Assembly: GCF_021184045.1 (NCBI RefSeq)
Contig: NZ_CP073710.1
Coordinates: 186,001-250,000, forward strand
Reading direction: 5' to 3'
DNA: 64,000 bases
From: Methanococcoides orientis
Lineage (GTDB): Archaea > Halobacteriota > Methanosarcinia > Methanosarcinales > Methanosarcinaceae
A model generated the notes under the pieces. The model was given only the letters and a program-made list of their open reading frames with translations, searched no databases and had not been told where the DNA came from. Made by a program: the position numbers and the translations under genes. Below, piece by piece: positions 10,041 to 19,106 of this stretch. The stretch's first letter is position 1. Each line of letters begins with the position of its first letter.

Positions 10041-10688
10041 ATGAATGTTGTGTTATTTGGTCCACCGGGTGCAGGAAAAGGCACCCAGGCCAAGGAACTG
10101 GCTAAGCATTATCAGATCCCTCACATATCTACCGGTGATATTTTGAGGGCTAACGTGCGTGATGGTACCGAACTTGGACGTGAAGCCAAGGGATACATGG
10201 ATAAAGGCGAACTTGTGCCTGATGAAGTGTTGATTGGCATTATCAAGAACCGTCTCACAGAGTCTGACTGCAAGACCGGTTATCTTCTTGATGGATATCC
10301 AAGGACAACTCCTCAGGCAGACGCTCTGTCAGGCATCCTCGATGATATTGGTATGCCTCTTGAAGTCGTCCTTAATATTGATGTTGCCGATGAGGAACTT
10401 GTAACCCGTCTTTGTGGAAGGTACATGTGTAATTGTGGTGAGAGTTATCACATCAAGTTCAACCCTCCAAAAGAAGAGGGTGTCTGTAACGCGTGTGGTG
10501 CACAGCTCTACCAGCGCGATGATGATAAAGAGGATGTCATCAGGCAAAGACTCGATTCCTATAAAGAGAAGACTCAGCCTCTTATCGATTATTACAAGGA
10601 GAAAGGTATCCTTGTTAATATTGATGGGGCTGGTGAGATCAGCAGGGTATTTTCAGATATCTGCGAAGTACTTGACCAGTACAAGTAA
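10041..10688 (+). CDS. adk: Adenylate kinase, long zinc-lid form
   Basis: A 215-residue kinase converting AMP and ATP to two ADP. The P-loop GPPGAGKGTQ (7-16), the AMP-site TGDILR (31-36) and DGYPRT (84-89) are present. The lid carries Cys130, Cys132, Cys149 and Cys152, a four-cysteine zinc site as in many Gram-positive enzymes. This is the bacterial-type long Adk, usual in Methanosarcinales but unlike the AdkA of Methanococcus. Confidence 0.97.
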   Translation: MNVVLFGPPGAGKGTQAKELAKHYQIPHISTGDILRANVRDGTELGREAKGYMDKGELVPDEVLIGIIKNRLTESDCKTGYLLDGYPRTTPQADALSGILDDIGMPLEVVLNIDVADEELVTRLCGRYMCNCGESYHIKFNPPKEEGVCNACGAQLYQRDDDKEDVIRQRLDSYKEKTQPLIDYYKEKGILVNIDGAGEISRVFSDICEVLDQYK

Positions 10689-10709
10689 ACTAATAGAAGG
10701 TGATGATGC

Positions 10710-11330
10710 ATGGCAGATTCAAATTTCAAGAAAACAGCAGAAAGGTTTGTACTGGCGGTCGGTATCTCTTTAATGATAGGGATTCTTGTTCTCGGTGAGG
10801 AGGGCAGGGAGGGTATCGGAGCTATTGTTGGCATCCTGATGGATCCTATAAGTGCTATGGTCGGTGATGGCAACTTCCATATAATGTTGTTCATCATGGC
10901 AGCGATCACTGCTTTGTATGCATCACTTATTCAGAAATATACCATTAACTGGCAACTTATGCGCAACACACAGGAGCGCATGAAGTCCTTCCAGAAGGAA
11001 TTCCGTGAGGCACAGCTCTCACAGAATACCTATATGGTCAAGAAATTGGAGGAACAGCGTGCTGATATGATGTCTGACCAGATGGAAATGTCAAAGCAGC
11101 AGTTCAAACCGATGGCATATATCAGTATTATCTCTTTGCCTCTTTTCATGTGGGCATATCATTACATTAGCCTGCATCCGGGTGCTTCACTGGTATTCCC
11201 ATTTTGGGGAGAACAAGAGCTTGTGACTACTGTTCTGGGTCCGATCCAGTATTGGATATTCTGGTACTTCATTACATCACTGGCTATCAGTCAGGTAGTG
11301 CGTAAAGCACTGGACATTGGTGGCGTCTAA
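10710..11330 (+). CDS. DUF106 membrane protein, EMC3/Oxa1-like insertase
   Basis: A 206-residue protein with about four hydrophobic segments (roughly 8-28, 47-67, 130-150, 170-195) and a polar helical stretch from about 75 to 125 with coiled-coil character. It belongs to the archaeal DUF106 family, which is related to EMC3/TMCO1 and YidC/Oxa1 insertases by published structural work. Location right after secY and adk is conserved in euryarchaea and supports a role in membrane protein insertion next to SecY. Insertase function here is by family relation only. Confidence 0.88.
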   Translation: MADSNFKKTAERFVLAVGISLMIGILVLGEEGREGIGAIVGILMDPISAMVGDGNFHIMLFIMAAITALYASLIQKYTINWQLMRNTQERMKSFQKEFREAQLSQNTYMVKKLEEQRADMMSDQMEMSKQQFKPMAYISIISLPLFMWAYHYISLHPGASLVFPFWGEQELVTTVLGPIQYWIFWYFITSLAISQVVRKALDIGGV

Positions 11331-11332
11331 GC

Positions 11333-11860
11333 ATGCTTTTAACTATTAGTGGGCTGCCGGGCAGCGGAACCACGACTGTGGGGAAACTACTGGCAGAACA
11401 TTATGGTGTGGAGATTATCTCTGCGGGTGATGTTTTCAGAGGTCTTGCAAAAGAACGTGGAATGACACTTGCAGAGTTTGGTGCTCTTGCAGAGTCTGAT
11501 CCTTCTATTGATATCGAGATCGATAAAAGGCAGAGCAAGATCGCGAATAGTTCTGATTGTCTTATTCTTGAAGGTCGCCTTGCAGGTCATATGGCTGAAA
11601 CTGCTCTGAAGTTGTGGGTAAAAGCTCCAATGGAAGTCCGTGTAAGGAGGATAGTTGAAAGAGAAGGCTCTTCCTTTGATATACGCCTGAGGGAGACTGT
11701 GGAACGTGAAGCTTCAGAAGCATTACGTTACAAAGAGATACATTCAATTGACATTAACGATCTTTCTATTTATGATATGGTTATTGATTCCAGCCGCTGG
11801 GACCAATTTGTGATCACAGACATTCTCATAAAGGCCATCGATGGCTGTGGCGGATTTTAA
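11333..11860 (+). CDS. cmk: Cytidylate kinase, archaeal type
   Basis: A 175-residue kinase phosphorylating CMP/dCMP. The N-terminal GLPGSGTTT (7-15) is a P-loop in which the usual Lys is Thr, a feature I recall in archaeal Cmk. EIISAGDVFR follows as in other members. ATG 11333 starts two bases after the DUF106 stop. eL34, often encoded between DUF106 and cmk in other euryarchaea, is absent here, and so is eL14 after cmk. Confidence 0.93.
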   Translation: MLLTISGLPGSGTTTVGKLLAEHYGVEIISAGDVFRGLAKERGMTLAEFGALAESDPSIDIEIDKRQSKIANSSDCLILEGRLAGHMAETALKLWVKAPMEVRVRRIVEREGSSFDIRLRETVEREASEALRYKEIHSIDINDLSIYDMVIDSSRWDQFVITDILIKAIDGCGGF

Positions 11861-11879
11861 TAAATAACTTGTAGGTACT

Positions 11880-12872
11880 ATGGTTTCATCACGAATTTCT
11901 AAAGACGTGGACATGATGGTCGTAAAGGCACATGCCACTACGAATGCCGCATACGGTTGCAAGCCTGAAGATCGTCCTATTCTTGATTATATTAATCTGG
12001 GTGTCGTGAACATCGACAAACCTGTTGGTCCAACCAGCCATGAGGTAACAGCATGGATAAGGGATATGCTGGGTGTAAGCAAAGCCGGTCATTCAGGTTC
12101 ACTTGATCCTGGTGTAACAGGTGTGCTTCCAGTGATGCTTGGAAAAGCTACTAAAGCAGTCTCAGCCCTGCGCCTTTCAGGCAAAGAGTACATCTGCCTC
12201 ATGCACCTTCACAATGACGTTCCTGAAATAAAGATCAAGCGTGTATGTAAGGACTTCAACGGTCCCATTTACCAGACCCCGCCTATTATCTCTGCTGTCA
12301 AGAGGCAGTTGCGGATCAGGAATATCTATTATCTTGATGTTCTGGAGATCGAAGGTAGGGAAGTGCTCATGAGGGTGGGCTGTGAGGCAGGGACATATCT
12401 GCGCAAGCTTTGTCATGATATTGGTCTCATACTGGGTTGTGGTGGCCACATGAAGCAGCTACGCAGGACAGGTACAGGTCCATTCAGGGAAGACACTCTG
12501 GTGACTCTCTACGATCTTAAGGATGCCTGTGTTTTCTGGCAAGAGGACAACGATGAGACCGAGCTTCGGAAGCTTATACTCCCAATGGAGGCTGGTTTGT
12601 CTCATCTGCCCCGCATTGTTATACGCGATACTGCCGTAGATGCGATATGCAGGGGTGCATACCTTGCAGTTTCAGGTATCGTTTCTTTTAGCAAGAGCAT
12701 AAAAAAGGACGACAAGATCGCGTTATTTACCTTAAAAGGAGAAGCTGTGGCACTATGCAAGGCATCTATGGATTCCGATGAACTACTGAACAATGATCAC
12801 GGAATAGCCTGTATCACCGAAAGAGTAATAATGGATGCCGCTATTTATCCAAGTTGCTGGACGACAAAATAA
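11880..12872 (+). CDS. truB: TruB/Cbf5 tRNA/rRNA pseudouridine synthase
   Basis: A 330-residue archaeal Cbf5-type enzyme, the catalytic part of box H/ACA particles and able to make pseudouridine 55 in tRNA. The motif GHSGSLDPGVTGVLP holds the catalytic Asp (Asp76). The C-terminal part from about 250 (RIVIRDTAVDAICRGAYLAV) is a PUA domain. It is the last gene of the secY run. ATG 11880 follows GTAGGTACT. Confidence 0.95.
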   Translation: MVSSRISKDVDMMVVKAHATTNAAYGCKPEDRPILDYINLGVVNIDKPVGPTSHEVTAWIRDMLGVSKAGHSGSLDPGVTGVLPVMLGKATKAVSALRLSGKEYICLMHLHNDVPEIKIKRVCKDFNGPIYQTPPIISAVKRQLRIRNIYYLDVLEIEGREVLMRVGCEAGTYLRKLCHDIGLILGCGGHMKQLRRTGTGPFREDTLVTLYDLKDACVFWQEDNDETELRKLILPMEAGLSHLPRIVIRDTAVDAICRGAYLAVSGIVSFSKSIKKDDKIALFTLKGEAVALCKASMDSDELLNNDHGIACITERVIMDAAIYPSCWTTK

Positions 12873-12901
12873 ACGCCAGTCAGCACGAATAAGGCTTTTT
12901 T

Positions 12902-12984
12902 GCCGAGGTAGTCTAGTGGTAGGGCGCAAGCCTGGAAAGCTTGTGGGGCCTGTCCCCTCGGGAGTTCGAATCTCCCCCTCGGCG
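12902..12984 (+). tRNA. tRNA-Ser (GGA)
   Basis: An 83-base class II tRNA. The acceptor stem pairs GCCGAGG with CCTCGGC, the anticodon stem CAAGC/GCTTG encloses the loop CTGGAAA (anticodon GGA, reading UCC/UCU), and there is a long variable arm and TTCGAAT T-loop. The 3' CCA is not encoded, unlike the tRNA-Leu and tRNA-Arg genes in this window. No intron is visible. Confidence 0.95.
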
Positions 12985-13060
12985 CTTTAATATTTTTCTG
13001 AAATTAATATTAAGCTCTTGATTACTATTTTTCTTCAATTATCCAAATATTCTTTGGTAA

Positions 13061-13069
13061 TTTATATAT
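13061..13069 (+). promoter_or_regulatory. TATA box of the multihaem cytochrome gene
   Basis: TTTATATAT lies 33 bases before the ATG at 13102. A start about 25 bases downstream would leave a leader of only about ten bases, containing GTGATAGGT. This is an inference from sequence and spacing only. Confidence 0.5.
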
Positions 13070-13101
13070 CCCGAAAACTCACATTATTCTATGTGATAGG
13101 T

Positions 13102-14280
13102 ATGTTGGGGGAAATAACAAAAACCATAGTAATAGTTTCAACAGTTTTAATTTTATTTACGACTGTGTGTATAGCGGTAGATTTTGATGATTGTACGGAC
13201 TGTCATCAGGAATCTTATGATCAGTGGAGTTCTTCTGCTCATGGTACTGCAGATTGTGAGATATGTCATACTCCTGCTGAAGGAGGATTTGATGGTCATG
13301 TCGTGGATCCTTCTGGTTCAGTTCCAACTGCAGATCTGTCTTCAGAGGTTTGTGGGGATTGCCATGCTGCTATCTTTGATGAGTGGAATGAGTTTGCAGG
13401 CGAGGAGTTCGATATGGAAGCAATGGCAAGCCATTCCGAGCCGACGGAGGTCGCAGAACCATACGTATTGCATTCGGATGTCTCCTGCGTAGTGTGCAAG
13501 AGTACTGATGGTGCAATACTGAACCTTGAAGAGGCTGAGGTATATATGCTAAATGAGGAAGCTGCTCACGACCTTGAAGTGACCGAATGGGCAATAGCAT
13601 GTGTTGCCTGCCATGATCCTCATGAAGGTGGCCTCTGGTTGGAGGAAAGCACACTTCTGTGTGGCAATTGTCATAATACGGAGGGAGTGGTTGCAGATGG
13701 TAAAACTCCTGTCGTCAGGCACGCTCAGTGGGATATGGTAAGTACTTCAGTATATGTTGACGGAACTCACCCTACGGGGATAGGTTGTGTTGACTGTCAT
13801 ATGTCAATGGTCCCATTGGATGGTGAAGTTACTACCGGTCATGACTTTGATTTTGATGCAGTGGCGCTTTCCGATCCTGATTCATCTAATGAATGTTATT
13901 CCTGCCATCTTGACTCATTATCATCATCTGTCGAGGTCAAACAGGAAACAGTTTCCCAGAGGCTCTCTTATCTTAATTCATTAAAAGAAGAATCAAATGT
14001 TGTCCTTGAAAGTTTCAATGGAACAGATGTCTATGGACCACAACTTGCCAACTATAACAACGGGCTTTTCTATCTTACAGAAGTTGAAAATGATGGGAGC
14101 CTTGGAATCCATAATATGTTCCGAACTGAGGACGATCTTGACATGGCAGAAAGGTACTTCAATTTGGTTATTGGGGAAAGTTTAGGGGTTGATGAACCTG
14201 TAGGCCAGGTTCCTGCACCAGGCGGAATTGTTGTGGTAATGATATTTGCTACAGTTGCCTTTTTAATAAAGAGGGATTGA
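13102..14280 (+). CDS. Multihaem c-type cytochrome, 7 CxxCH plus 1 CxxCK
   Basis: A 392-residue exported cytochrome. Residues 1-26 form a signal peptide or anchor (MLGEITKTIVIVSTVLILF). Haem motifs in order: CTDCH (31), CEICH (52), CGDCH (84), CVVCK (129), CVACH (167), CGNCH (187), CVDCH (229) and CYSCH (265). The C-terminal about 20 residues are hydrophobic and end in KKRD-like charges (FLIKRD), so it is probably anchored on the outer face. It may relate to MmcA, the seven-haem cytochrome for extracellular electron transfer in Methanosarcina acetivorans; rnf genes are not in this window. The CxxCK in fourth place recalls the lysine-ligated catalytic haem of octahaem and pentahaem nitrite reductases. 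A longer frame from 13018 is rejected as it lacks a binding site. Confidence 0.88.
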   Translation: MLGEITKTIVIVSTVLILFTTVCIAVDFDDCTDCHQESYDQWSSSAHGTADCEICHTPAEGGFDGHVVDPSGSVPTADLSSEVCGDCHAAIFDEWNEFAGEEFDMEAMASHSEPTEVAEPYVLHSDVSCVVCKSTDGAILNLEEAEVYMLNEEAAHDLEVTEWAIACVACHDPHEGGLWLEESTLLCGNCHNTEGVVADGKTPVVRHAQWDMVSTSVYVDGTHPTGIGCVDCHMSMVPLDGEVTTGHDFDFDAVALSDPDSSNECYSCHLDSLSSSVEVKQETVSQRLSYLNSLKEESNVVLESFNGTDVYGPQLANYNNGLFYLTEVENDGSLGIHNMFRTEDDLDMAERYFNLVIGESLGVDEPVGQVPAPGGIVVVMIFATVAFLIKRD

Positions 14281-14294
14281 TGGCCATCCCTCTT
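14269..14294 (+). terminator. Hairpin at end of cytochrome gene
   Basis: AAGAGGGAT / ATCCCTCTT pair over 9 bp with an eight-base loop that contains the stop codon, followed by a T-rich run (ATTTTATCTTTTTT). The opposing DJ-1 gene ends at 14315, so the T-run serves the plus-strand transcript. Confidence 0.6.
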
Positions 14295-14314
14295 ACCTAT
14301 CTATTTTATCTTTT

Positions 14315-14839
14315 TTAATTGAACGCTTTAAGGACTGCTTTTCCATACTCCTTAGCGCTTTTTGGATCTCTGCCGGTAACGATCTTTCCATCTGAGATTA
14401 CACCTTTATCTTTGTGCTTGGCCCCTTTGTCCTTAAGTATGCTGACGGTCTCATCATTCTTGAAAACTGTACTTTTCTTTCCTTCAAGAACGCCTGCATT
14501 TGCTAGTACGACAGGTGAGATGCATATTGCAGCGACGACCTTACCCTTCTCATATGCTTTTTTGACGATATCCTGCAGTTCATTGTTGTTCCACAGGTAT
14601 TGTCTGGAACCTCCACCACCGGTGATGGATATGGCATCATATTCATCAATGTTCACATCAGAGATGCTAAGGTCAGGTTTAACTTCGCCTCCGAGTATTC
14701 CCTTTGCCTTTTTTGTGGTATTACTGGCAACGGTGACCTTTGCACCACTTTTCTCAAACACTTCCTTTGGTTCAAAGAATTCCTCGTCCCTGAAGTTTTC
14801 CTGTGCAACTATCATGAGTATTTTCTTCTGCTCTGTCAT
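14315..14839 (-). CDS. DJ-1/PfpI family protein
   Basis: A 174-residue flavodoxin-like protein. The nucleophile elbow AAICISPVVLANAG places a cysteine at position 106, and Glu15 lies where the family's supporting acid is expected. The residue after Cys is Ile, not the His of PfpI-type proteases, so protease activity is unlikely. Family members act as chaperones, glyoxalases/deglycases or redox sensors; I cannot choose among them. It stands alone, converging on the cytochrome gene and divergent from the M1 peptidase gene. Confidence 0.87.
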   Translation of the reverse strand: MTEQKKILMIVAQENFRDEEFFEPKEVFEKSGAKVTVASNTTKKAKGILGGEVKPDLSISDVNIDEYDAISITGGGGSRQYLWNNNELQDIVKKAYEKGKVVAAICISPVVLANAGVLEGKKSTVFKNDETVSILKDKGAKHKDKGVISDGKIVTGRDPKSAKEYGKAVLKAFN

Positions 14840-15084
14840 TTGATCACCTTTAGATATTGTTTATGTTATCATTTTGAGAAATGTTTCTATTGATTCAATG
14901 TTCTTGCACCATCTTATAAATCAATGGCGAATTTTAATTCATTTTTTCTTCAATTCCTTTCTTCTTTTTTTTGTTCCTTTTTATTCTCTTCAGCTTAATT
15001 CTATCTTGTCTTTTTTCCTTCTCCTTGTCTACATTTAGAAAACTGTTTAAGCTAACAATACTTTAGAAAACTAGGTGTGAAAGA

Positions 15085-17907
15085 ATGGAACGTATCTACA
15101 AGTATTATCCAGAGGATTTTGGAGAACTGACAGTAAAGGTCATTCATATGGACCTTTTGTTCGATGTTTATGATGATCACACTTATGTGAGTTCGGATCT
15201 CAATGTCAGGACCCTTGGAAAGCCGATAACATCACTTGATCTTAACTGCCGTGATCTCGATATCAAAAAAATTAGCTGCAAAGAATATGATGTTTCTTAC
15301 GATTACAAGGCAGATGAATACATTCTCTCAATTGAATTTGGTTGCCAGGTCCCGGCAAACACAGAAATTGTGATCCACACGGAAACAATATGCAAGCCAA
15401 CCTGGAACATTCTTGAAGGCCTTTATTATGACGAGACTCCTGCAGGGGCACCGCCACAACAGATAACACAGTGCCAGCAGTGGGGATTCCAGCGTATCGT
15501 TCCATGCATCGATGACATGACCGCTAAATGTACTTACACTACCACCATCATCGCAGACGAGCGTTATACCAATCTCATAACCAACGGTGATGTTGTGGAG
15601 GAAAAACATTCTATTGGTAATGGCAGGGCCAGGATCGTCTATGACAATTCCGTTACACCAATGGCAACTTACCTTTTCTTCCTCGGGGTTGGAACTTACC
15701 GGACATTTACAAGGGAGTTCGAGTATCCTGATGGACATACTTTCGATCTTGAGTTGCTGGTACCGCCGGAATCTGATGTTTATCCAGCAGAAAAGGCACT
15801 GGATGTACTTTATGATTCAGTGATGTGGACTTACCTTTTCACAGGTCCTGAGCAGTACACTGACATTGATAAAAGGAAGGAGATATATGATCTGATCCGG
15901 GTACGCGATGCTCTCAAGGCTGAAGGGAAGTCCGATGATCTGGTATTCTTACGGGATGAGCTCAAAAAACTCGACAGCTCGCTTACGATGGGGTACAAAT
16001 ATACAGGTACTGTCTATCGTGAGATCGGTATGCAAAACTCTGATTTTGGCGGCATGGAGAATGTTGGCAACACCACGATCACGACCAATCGTATCATGCC
16101 ATATCCGGAAACTACGGATCCATCGTTTGAGTACATGGTACGTGTCAAGGTCCATGAATATTATCATAACATAAATGGTTCGGAGGTCACAGGCTGGAGC
16201 CCGTTCGAAATATGGCTAAATGAGGCAGTGACCGTTCACATCGAGCATCAGTTCCATGCATTTGTCTTCGGAGAGAACTACAGTCGTTTGTCCAACGTTC
16301 TTGATCTTCTGGCACCCGGGGTCGGTACCTTTGCACTGGACAGTGGTGCAGCTTCCATGTCCATTGTTCCTGAAGGCTTCAATGATCCCAATGATCTGAT
16401 CACAGCGGTAACGTATGTAAAAGCTCCTGAATTCGTGAGAATGCTGGAAACCCTTATGGGCAAGGAAAATTTTGCCCGTGCTCTTGATATCTATCATACC
16501 AAGTTCAGCCATTCTAATGCAAAAGGTTCTGATTGGTTGAAGACCATGGAAGAGATTTCCGGAATGGACTTTTCCGAAATGTCGGAAACGTGGCTGACAC
16601 AGACAAAATTCCCAATGGTTCAAATTGATACTTCTTATGATGCGGAAAGTATGTTCTTTACACTAGATATCCATCAGGAAGTTCCGGAGGGTGGTAAGCA
16701 TTGGGAGTTCCCCTTTGTCGCAGCTCTGGTGGATGGGGATGGAAATGACATTGTGGAAATTAATGAATGGATATCTTCCGAGGATGCTAATATTGCCATA
16801 GAGAACGTTGAAACGCCTGCATTTGTATCTATAAATCGTGGCTATTCCTTCTATGGAAAGGTCGTTCGTGAGGTTTCTGATGAAGAACTTCTTCTGCAGG
16901 TAAGGAAGGACAGCGATATGATCAACCGTTTCATTGCCTACTATACACTTGTGGACAGGGAGAAAATGAGATTGCTGGCTGATCCTCAGGCAAAAGTATC
17001 TGAAATGTTCATCGAACTGTTCAATGGCCTCATTAGTGATGATGTCTTGATGGAAGAGGTGGGTGGTCAGTTCCTTGCCATCTTTGAATCAGTTGAAGAT
17101 GAAAGATTAGCACATCGTTATCAGATGCTCTATGATGTGAAAAAACGTATCCTTGAAGGCATTGCAAGAAATAACACAGTGTCTCTCCTGAATCTTTACC
17201 ACAAGTACCTGAAGGTGTCGATACCGCAGGATGATACGCTTGAAGAGCATGCTCGTGTTATTAAGGCACGTCAGGTGAAGAACACTGTATTACGAATCCT
17301 TGCTACCCTTGACACTCCATTTGTACATCAGTTATGCAATAAGCAGTTTGTTGAAGCATCATGTGCAAGTGACCGGCTTGTAGCATTTGACTGCTACATT
17401 AACAGCTCTGCTGAGGATAAGATCGAATTTTTGGAGAATTTCATGGAAGAATCCAGGAAGAACCTTGTTGCATGGGAAGCTTTCCTTTCAATAGTTGCAG
17501 GAAATAGTAGTTCCGATGCTGTTTCTCTTGTGAAGAACATTGAGGCTTCAGAGTCCTTCCGCATTGAACAGGCCAATGATCAGCGCGCTCTATATGGTGG
17601 TTTTGGAAGGAATCGGAAGATATCCCTGCAGACGGGAGCTGGACGTGAACTTCTTCGGTCCATTCTGCTCAAACTTGCAGCGGTTAATGAGTATAGCACT
17701 ACAAATCTTCTCAATGTCTTTGCTAACATCGACCTCATGGAAGATGAATATCATGTGCCTTTGGTCTCAATACTTGCAGAGATGCTTGACAGCCTTGACG
17801 CAGAGAAAGTTCCAAGCGTTTACAACAGGATCAGAAAGCTGTTACAAGGTGCTCCAAATGCAGTGGAAGTTTATGAAGCACAGTTTGGAAAGATCAAAGC
17901 TATTTGA
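15085..17907 (+). CDS. M1 family zinc aminopeptidase
   Basis: A 940-residue metallopeptidase related to aminopeptidase N and tricorn-interacting factors. Zinc ligands are visible as HEYYH (His357, His361) and Glu380, 18 residues later (WLNEA); GGMEN at 322-326 is the family's N-terminal amine-binding motif. The order is an N-terminal beta domain (1-200), the catalytic domain (to about 500) and a long helical C-terminal domain. No signal peptide is seen, so it is cytosolic and probably trims peptides downstream of the proteasome. The start follows AGGTGTGAAAGA. Confidence 0.93.
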   Translation: MERIYKYYPEDFGELTVKVIHMDLLFDVYDDHTYVSSDLNVRTLGKPITSLDLNCRDLDIKKISCKEYDVSYDYKADEYILSIEFGCQVPANTEIVIHTETICKPTWNILEGLYYDETPAGAPPQQITQCQQWGFQRIVPCIDDMTAKCTYTTTIIADERYTNLITNGDVVEEKHSIGNGRARIVYDNSVTPMATYLFFLGVGTYRTFTREFEYPDGHTFDLELLVPPESDVYPAEKALDVLYDSVMWTYLFTGPEQYTDIDKRKEIYDLIRVRDALKAEGKSDDLVFLRDELKKLDSSLTMGYKYTGTVYREIGMQNSDFGGMENVGNTTITTNRIMPYPETTDPSFEYMVRVKVHEYYHNINGSEVTGWSPFEIWLNEAVTVHIEHQFHAFVFGENYSRLSNVLDLLAPGVGTFALDSGAASMSIVPEGFNDPNDLITAVTYVKAPEFVRMLETLMGKENFARALDIYHTKFSHSNAKGSDWLKTMEEISGMDFSEMSETWLTQTKFPMVQIDTSYDAESMFFTLDIHQEVPEGGKHWEFPFVAALVDGDGNDIVEINEWISSEDANIAIENVETPAFVSINRGYSFYGKVVREVSDEELLLQVRKDSDMINRFIAYYTLVDREKMRLLADPQAKVSEMFIELFNGLISDDVLMEEVGGQFLAIFESVEDERLAHRYQMLYDVKKRILEGIARNNTVSLLNLYHKYLKVSIPQDDTLEEHARVIKARQVKNTVLRILATLDTPFVHQLCNKQFVEASCASDRLVAFDCYINSSAEDKIEFLENFMEESRKNLVAWEAFLSIVAGNSSSDAVSLVKNIEASESFRIEQANDQRALYGGFGRNRKISLQTGAGRELLRSILLKLAAVNEYSTTNLLNVFANIDLMEDEYHVPLVSILAEMLDSLDAEKVPSVYNRIRKLLQGAPNAVEVYEAQFGKIKAI

Positions 17908-17919
17908 TATCGAAATTGA

Positions 17920-17944
17920 AAGGAGAATCAAAGATATTCTCCTT
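17920..17944. terminator. Bidirectional hairpin between converging genes
   Basis: AAGGAGAAT / ATTCTCCTT with a seven-base loop lies between the end of the M1 peptidase gene (17907) and the end of the HAD gene (17951). T-rich sequence follows on the plus side (GCTCTTTTAATTT). Confidence 0.55.
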
Positions 17945-17950
17945 GCTCTT

Positions 17951-18616
17951 TTAATTTATGAGGATAAAGTCCAGAACATCCGTAATGCCTGATAGTATTA
18001 TATCTGCTTCAACCTCTTCTGAATAGTGCCGTCGATCTCCATAAGCAGCGTAAGCTGTTCTCATTCCTATTTGTTTTGCAGGTTCGATGTCTCTTCTGGG
18101 GCTATCTCCTACAAAAACTGCCTGTGATGGTTTTACTTCCAGAAGATCAAGTGCAAAATGGAATACTTTATGATCGGGTTTTTTAGCGCCTGTCATGTCG
18201 TTGGTCACAATGAAATCAAAATATTCTATTATTTGCATTCTTTCCAGTCTTTTGGTGGCATTGTGGGAATGGGCATCGGTGACAAGTGCCAGAGAAATTC
18301 GTTCTTCTTTCAGGACTTTTAGTGTATGCTTCACTCCGGGATACAGCACAAGGGCTTCTATTTTAATGGTTTCGTAGATAGTGCAACAGCTCTCATAATT
18401 ATCTTTGGAGTAAAGGTCATTGTCCTGGAGGTAGTCCTTAATGTTCTCGAGATCTTCAAAACCGGGGTTGCCTCGCAGGAAATATCTGAGCATGGCTTCC
18501 GGATCTCCTGCACCGAGGTGCTTTACCATTTTTTTACATGCAGTAAGTTTAGCTTCAAGAAAATCAAATAGGGTGTTGTCCATATCAAAAAGGACAGCCT
18601 TTATGTTCCTTTCCAT
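17951..18616 (-). CDS. HAD superfamily hydrolase
   Basis: A 221-residue haloacid-dehalogenase-type phosphatase. Motif I is DMDNT (Asp11, Asp13), motif II sits near SLALVTDAHS, motif III at Lys in GAKKPDHKVF, and motif IV is FVGDSPRRDIEPAKQIGM. The cap is helical and inserted after motif I, typical of phosphoglycolate phosphatase or nucleotidase relatives. The substrate is unknown. Confidence 0.88.
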   Translation of the reverse strand: MERNIKAVLFDMDNTLFDFLEAKLTACKKMVKHLGAGDPEAMLRYFLRGNPGFEDLENIKDYLQDNDLYSKDNYESCCTIYETIKIEALVLYPGVKHTLKVLKEERISLALVTDAHSHNATKRLERMQIIEYFDFIVTNDMTGAKKPDHKVFHFALDLLEVKPSQAVFVGDSPRRDIEPAKQIGMRTAYAAYGDRRHYSEEVEADIILSGITDVLDFILIN

Positions 18617-18636
18617 GGGGCAGGATTTCCTCCACT

Positions 18637-18990
18637 TTAATACTCGAAAAAGGCAAGATATCCGGGTAACCCCAAGTTAAGGATTGGTACTAATATGACA
18701 AGTCCCAACCATCGTGACTTGTTGACGGCATATGCTATTTCTCCCCAGATGTAGGCAGCATAAATGATGTTTATAAAAGGTATGAAAAATGGTATCAATG
18801 CTATGCCTGATAGTCTGCATATTCGTACCATCAGTAGAAGGTTCAGTATCGGTATCCATGCCATCCATACATTTACTGTCTGTGTCTTTGTAGCAATTAC
18901 CTGTAATGAATAGGCGAAGTATATGTAGAAAAATAAAGCTGCGAACAAATGTGAGATTCCAAATCCCGGGAATAGTAGTCCTGTATCCAT
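18637..18990 (-). CDS. Small membrane protein, unknown function
   Basis: A 117-residue protein with about four hydrophobic segments and conserved-looking WIPILNLLLMV and VILVPILNLGLPGYLAF repeats. I recall such proline-asparagine membrane repeats from DUF5684-like proteins but cannot confirm. ATG 18990 is chosen because AGGTGA lies five bases ahead; a GTG three codons upstream overlaps that site. It is 20 bases downstream of nothing on its strand but directly upstream of the HAD gene, so the two may be cotranscribed. Confidence 0.7.
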   Translation of the reverse strand: MDTGLLFPGFGISHLFAALFFYIYFAYSLQVIATKTQTVNVWMAWIPILNLLLMVRICRLSGIALIPFFIPFINIIYAAYIWGEIAYAVNKSRWLGLVILVPILNLGLPGYLAFFEY

Positions 18991-19046
18991 TTTATTCACC
19001 TATATTCAATAAGTTGTCAGATGTTGTATTTATCCATACTGGTGAT

Positions 19047-19067
19047 ACTAGCAATACTAGCAATACT
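19047..19067. repeat. Short 9-bp tandem repeat
   Basis: The unit ACTAGCAAT occurs twice, then ACT, between two divergent genes. It is too short to assign a role. Confidence 0.5.
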
Positions 19068-19106
19068 GGAGATGTTCTATATAGTGTGTATTCCATATGA
19101 TCGATC

